A stretch of 6,583 nt of DNA from Burkholderiales bacterium (lineage in GTDB: Bacteria > Pseudomonadota > Gammaproteobacteria > Burkholderiales > Burkholderiaceae_C): positions 1 through 6,583 of the forward strand of contig SBFU01000307.1 in the NCBI GenBank assembly GCA_006227785.1, written 5' to 3'. Position 1 is the stretch's first letter. Each line of letters opens with the position of its first letter. The position numbers and the translations under genes were made by a program. Below the pieces are notes generated by a model that made no database searches, was not told the origin of the DNA, and worked only from the letters and a program-made list of their open reading frames with translations. This document shows, piece by piece, positions 5,752 through 6,583 of the stretch.

Positions 5752-6583
5752 TCAGTCGGTCCGCATCCGGTCCAGCAGGCCCTCGCGACGGGGCGGCTTG
5801 TAACCGGAGGGCAGGGCCACACCACCCGGCGCCGCGTTCGGACTCGTCGCCTCGCCCAGCCGGGTGATCTGGTGGTGGGTTTGCAGGGTTTCCCGCAGGG
5901 CGGCAATCTGCTGGCGCAAGCTGTCTGCCCCCTCGATCCGATCCTCGTAGCGGTTGAGCACCTGCCAGGCCGACTCGATCAGCTTGGCGTTGCAGGTCAT
6001 CTGCCCGTCTTCCAGCAAGCGGGTCACCGTGCCACGGGGATCGCCCTTGATGACCAGGGTCATGGCCTGTTCGGTGAGCTTGAGGATGCGCGCGTGGGTG
6101 TCGTGGATGATGCGTGCGAAGGCCTCGTTCCCGGCCGATGCGCTGGCCAGCAATTCGCTCAGGGAGCGGCTGGTGCAAAAACGCAGGCCCAGTTTCTCGA
6201 TGTTCTTTTCCACCTCGTAGACCTGAACGCGCCGCTGCACCACGCGCACCAGCAGGCCCATCAGGTTGGTGGCCATCTCGAAGTCGAACCATGGCTCCTG
6301 GATGGCGTCGGTCAGGTGTTTGACCTCGTCCATCACCCGACCCTCCTGCTCGTTGAGAAGCGACTCCAGGGCCCGGACGAATTCCAGCAGGCGATAGGGG
6401 CGCTCGGGTTCGAACGAACGCTCCTTCAGGCGGCTGAGCTGCTCCACCACCCGCGTCATGCCTTTCTTGTCGTTGCCGTCCAGACGGGCAAACGCCAGCA
6501 GCACCAGGGCCTGCGGGTCGTACATCTTCGAGTCCAGGCCAATGCGGGTGGCGCGTTCGAGCAGCTCCACCCCCTCTCCCCGA
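5752..6583 (-). CDS. Unidentified helical protein, 5' end probably outside the window
   Basis: I do not recognise this gene. The frame is open from the TGA at 5752-5754 to the window edge. A GTG at 6570 could start a 272-residue protein, but the codons before it are also open and the reading begins in mid-helix (ELLERATRIGLDSK), so it is more likely the C-terminal part of a longer protein. Numbered from that GTG, residues 1-235 are almost wholly helical, with many Leu, Arg, Glu and Gln. YDPQALVLLAFARLDGND (17-34) resembles one TPR-type helix pair. Residues 205-235 look like a short coiled coil, and about 240-272 form a disordered tail rich in Pro, Gly and Arg. It has no signal peptide, membrane segment, cysteine cluster or catalytic motif. 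The base and codon use of a real GC-rich gene supports it over the antisense readings. A TPR-containing regulatory or scaffold protein is possible but is only a guess. Confidence 0.7.
   Translation of the reverse strand, partial: RGEGVELLERATRIGLDSKMYDPQALVLLAFARLDGNDKKGMTRVVEQLSRLKERSFEPERPYRLLEFVRALESLLNEQEGRVMDEVKHLTDAIQEPWFDFEMATNLMGLLVRVVQRRVQVYEVEKNIEKLGLRFCTSRSLSELLASASAGNEAFARIIHDTHARILKLTEQAMTLVIKGDPRGTVTRLLEDGQMTCNAKLIESAWQVLNRYEDRIEGADSLRQQIAALRETLQTHHQITRLGEATSPNAAPGGVALPSGYKPPRREGLLDRMRTD

Noticed and set aside
5744..5755. Inverted repeat CTGATCGCTCAG spanning both stop codons
   Set aside because: Two facing TGA stops are complementary by nature; the 4-bp stem is too weak and has no T-tract, so it is not a terminator.
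5025..5906. 293-codon - strand frame opposite urtE
   Set aside because: Shadow of urtE, rich in His, Gln and Arg; it would also overlap the 3' end of the unidentified - strand gene in another frame.
5657..6292. 211-codon - strand frame overlapping the unidentified gene
   Set aside because: Product is dominated by Arg, Gly, Ala and Pro without secondary-structure pattern, while the alternative frame gives a regular helical protein with balanced composition.

Overview
The window carries a complete, tightly packed urea ABC-transporter operon, urtABCDE, on the + strand. It is followed by the 3' part of an unrelated, unidentified gene on the - strand. The DNA is GC-rich, third codon positions are mostly G or C, and the proteins look like those of Betaproteobacteria. 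A member of the Burkholderiales is the most likely source, but this rests on recall of protein style and not on a search. I see no insertion sequence, phage gene, tRNA, rRNA, CRISPR array or sign of recent transfer.

Layout. Bases 1-17 hold only the end of the urtA leader with its ribosome binding site, so the operon promoter lies outside the window. urtA (18-1286) encodes the periplasmic urea-binding protein. A 101-base spacer (1287-1387) holds two GC-rich stem-loops. urtB (1388-2998), urtC (2995-4113) and urtD (4110-4976) follow, joined by two 4-base ATGA stop/start overlaps. A 72-base spacer with a T-rich patch and two small hairpins (4977-5048) separates urtD from urtE (5049-5747). Only 4 bases (5748-5751) lie between the urtE stop and the stop of the convergent gene (5752 to the window end).

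How the genes work together. UrtA would capture urea in the periplasm and deliver it to the UrtB/UrtC membrane pore. The UrtD/UrtE ATPase pair would power import. This is the usual make-up of the branched-chain amino acid/urea (HAAT) class of ABC importers. Imported urea would normally be split by urease or by the urea carboxylase/allophanate hydrolase route, but no gene for either lies in this window.

Assessment. All five transporter genes look intact and ordinary, and I found no convincing new system. The points most worth a second look are the hairpin pair between urtA and urtB, the complementary departures of UrtD and UrtE from consensus ATPase motifs, the large extra N-terminal domain of UrtB, and the unidentified helical protein that converges on the operon.
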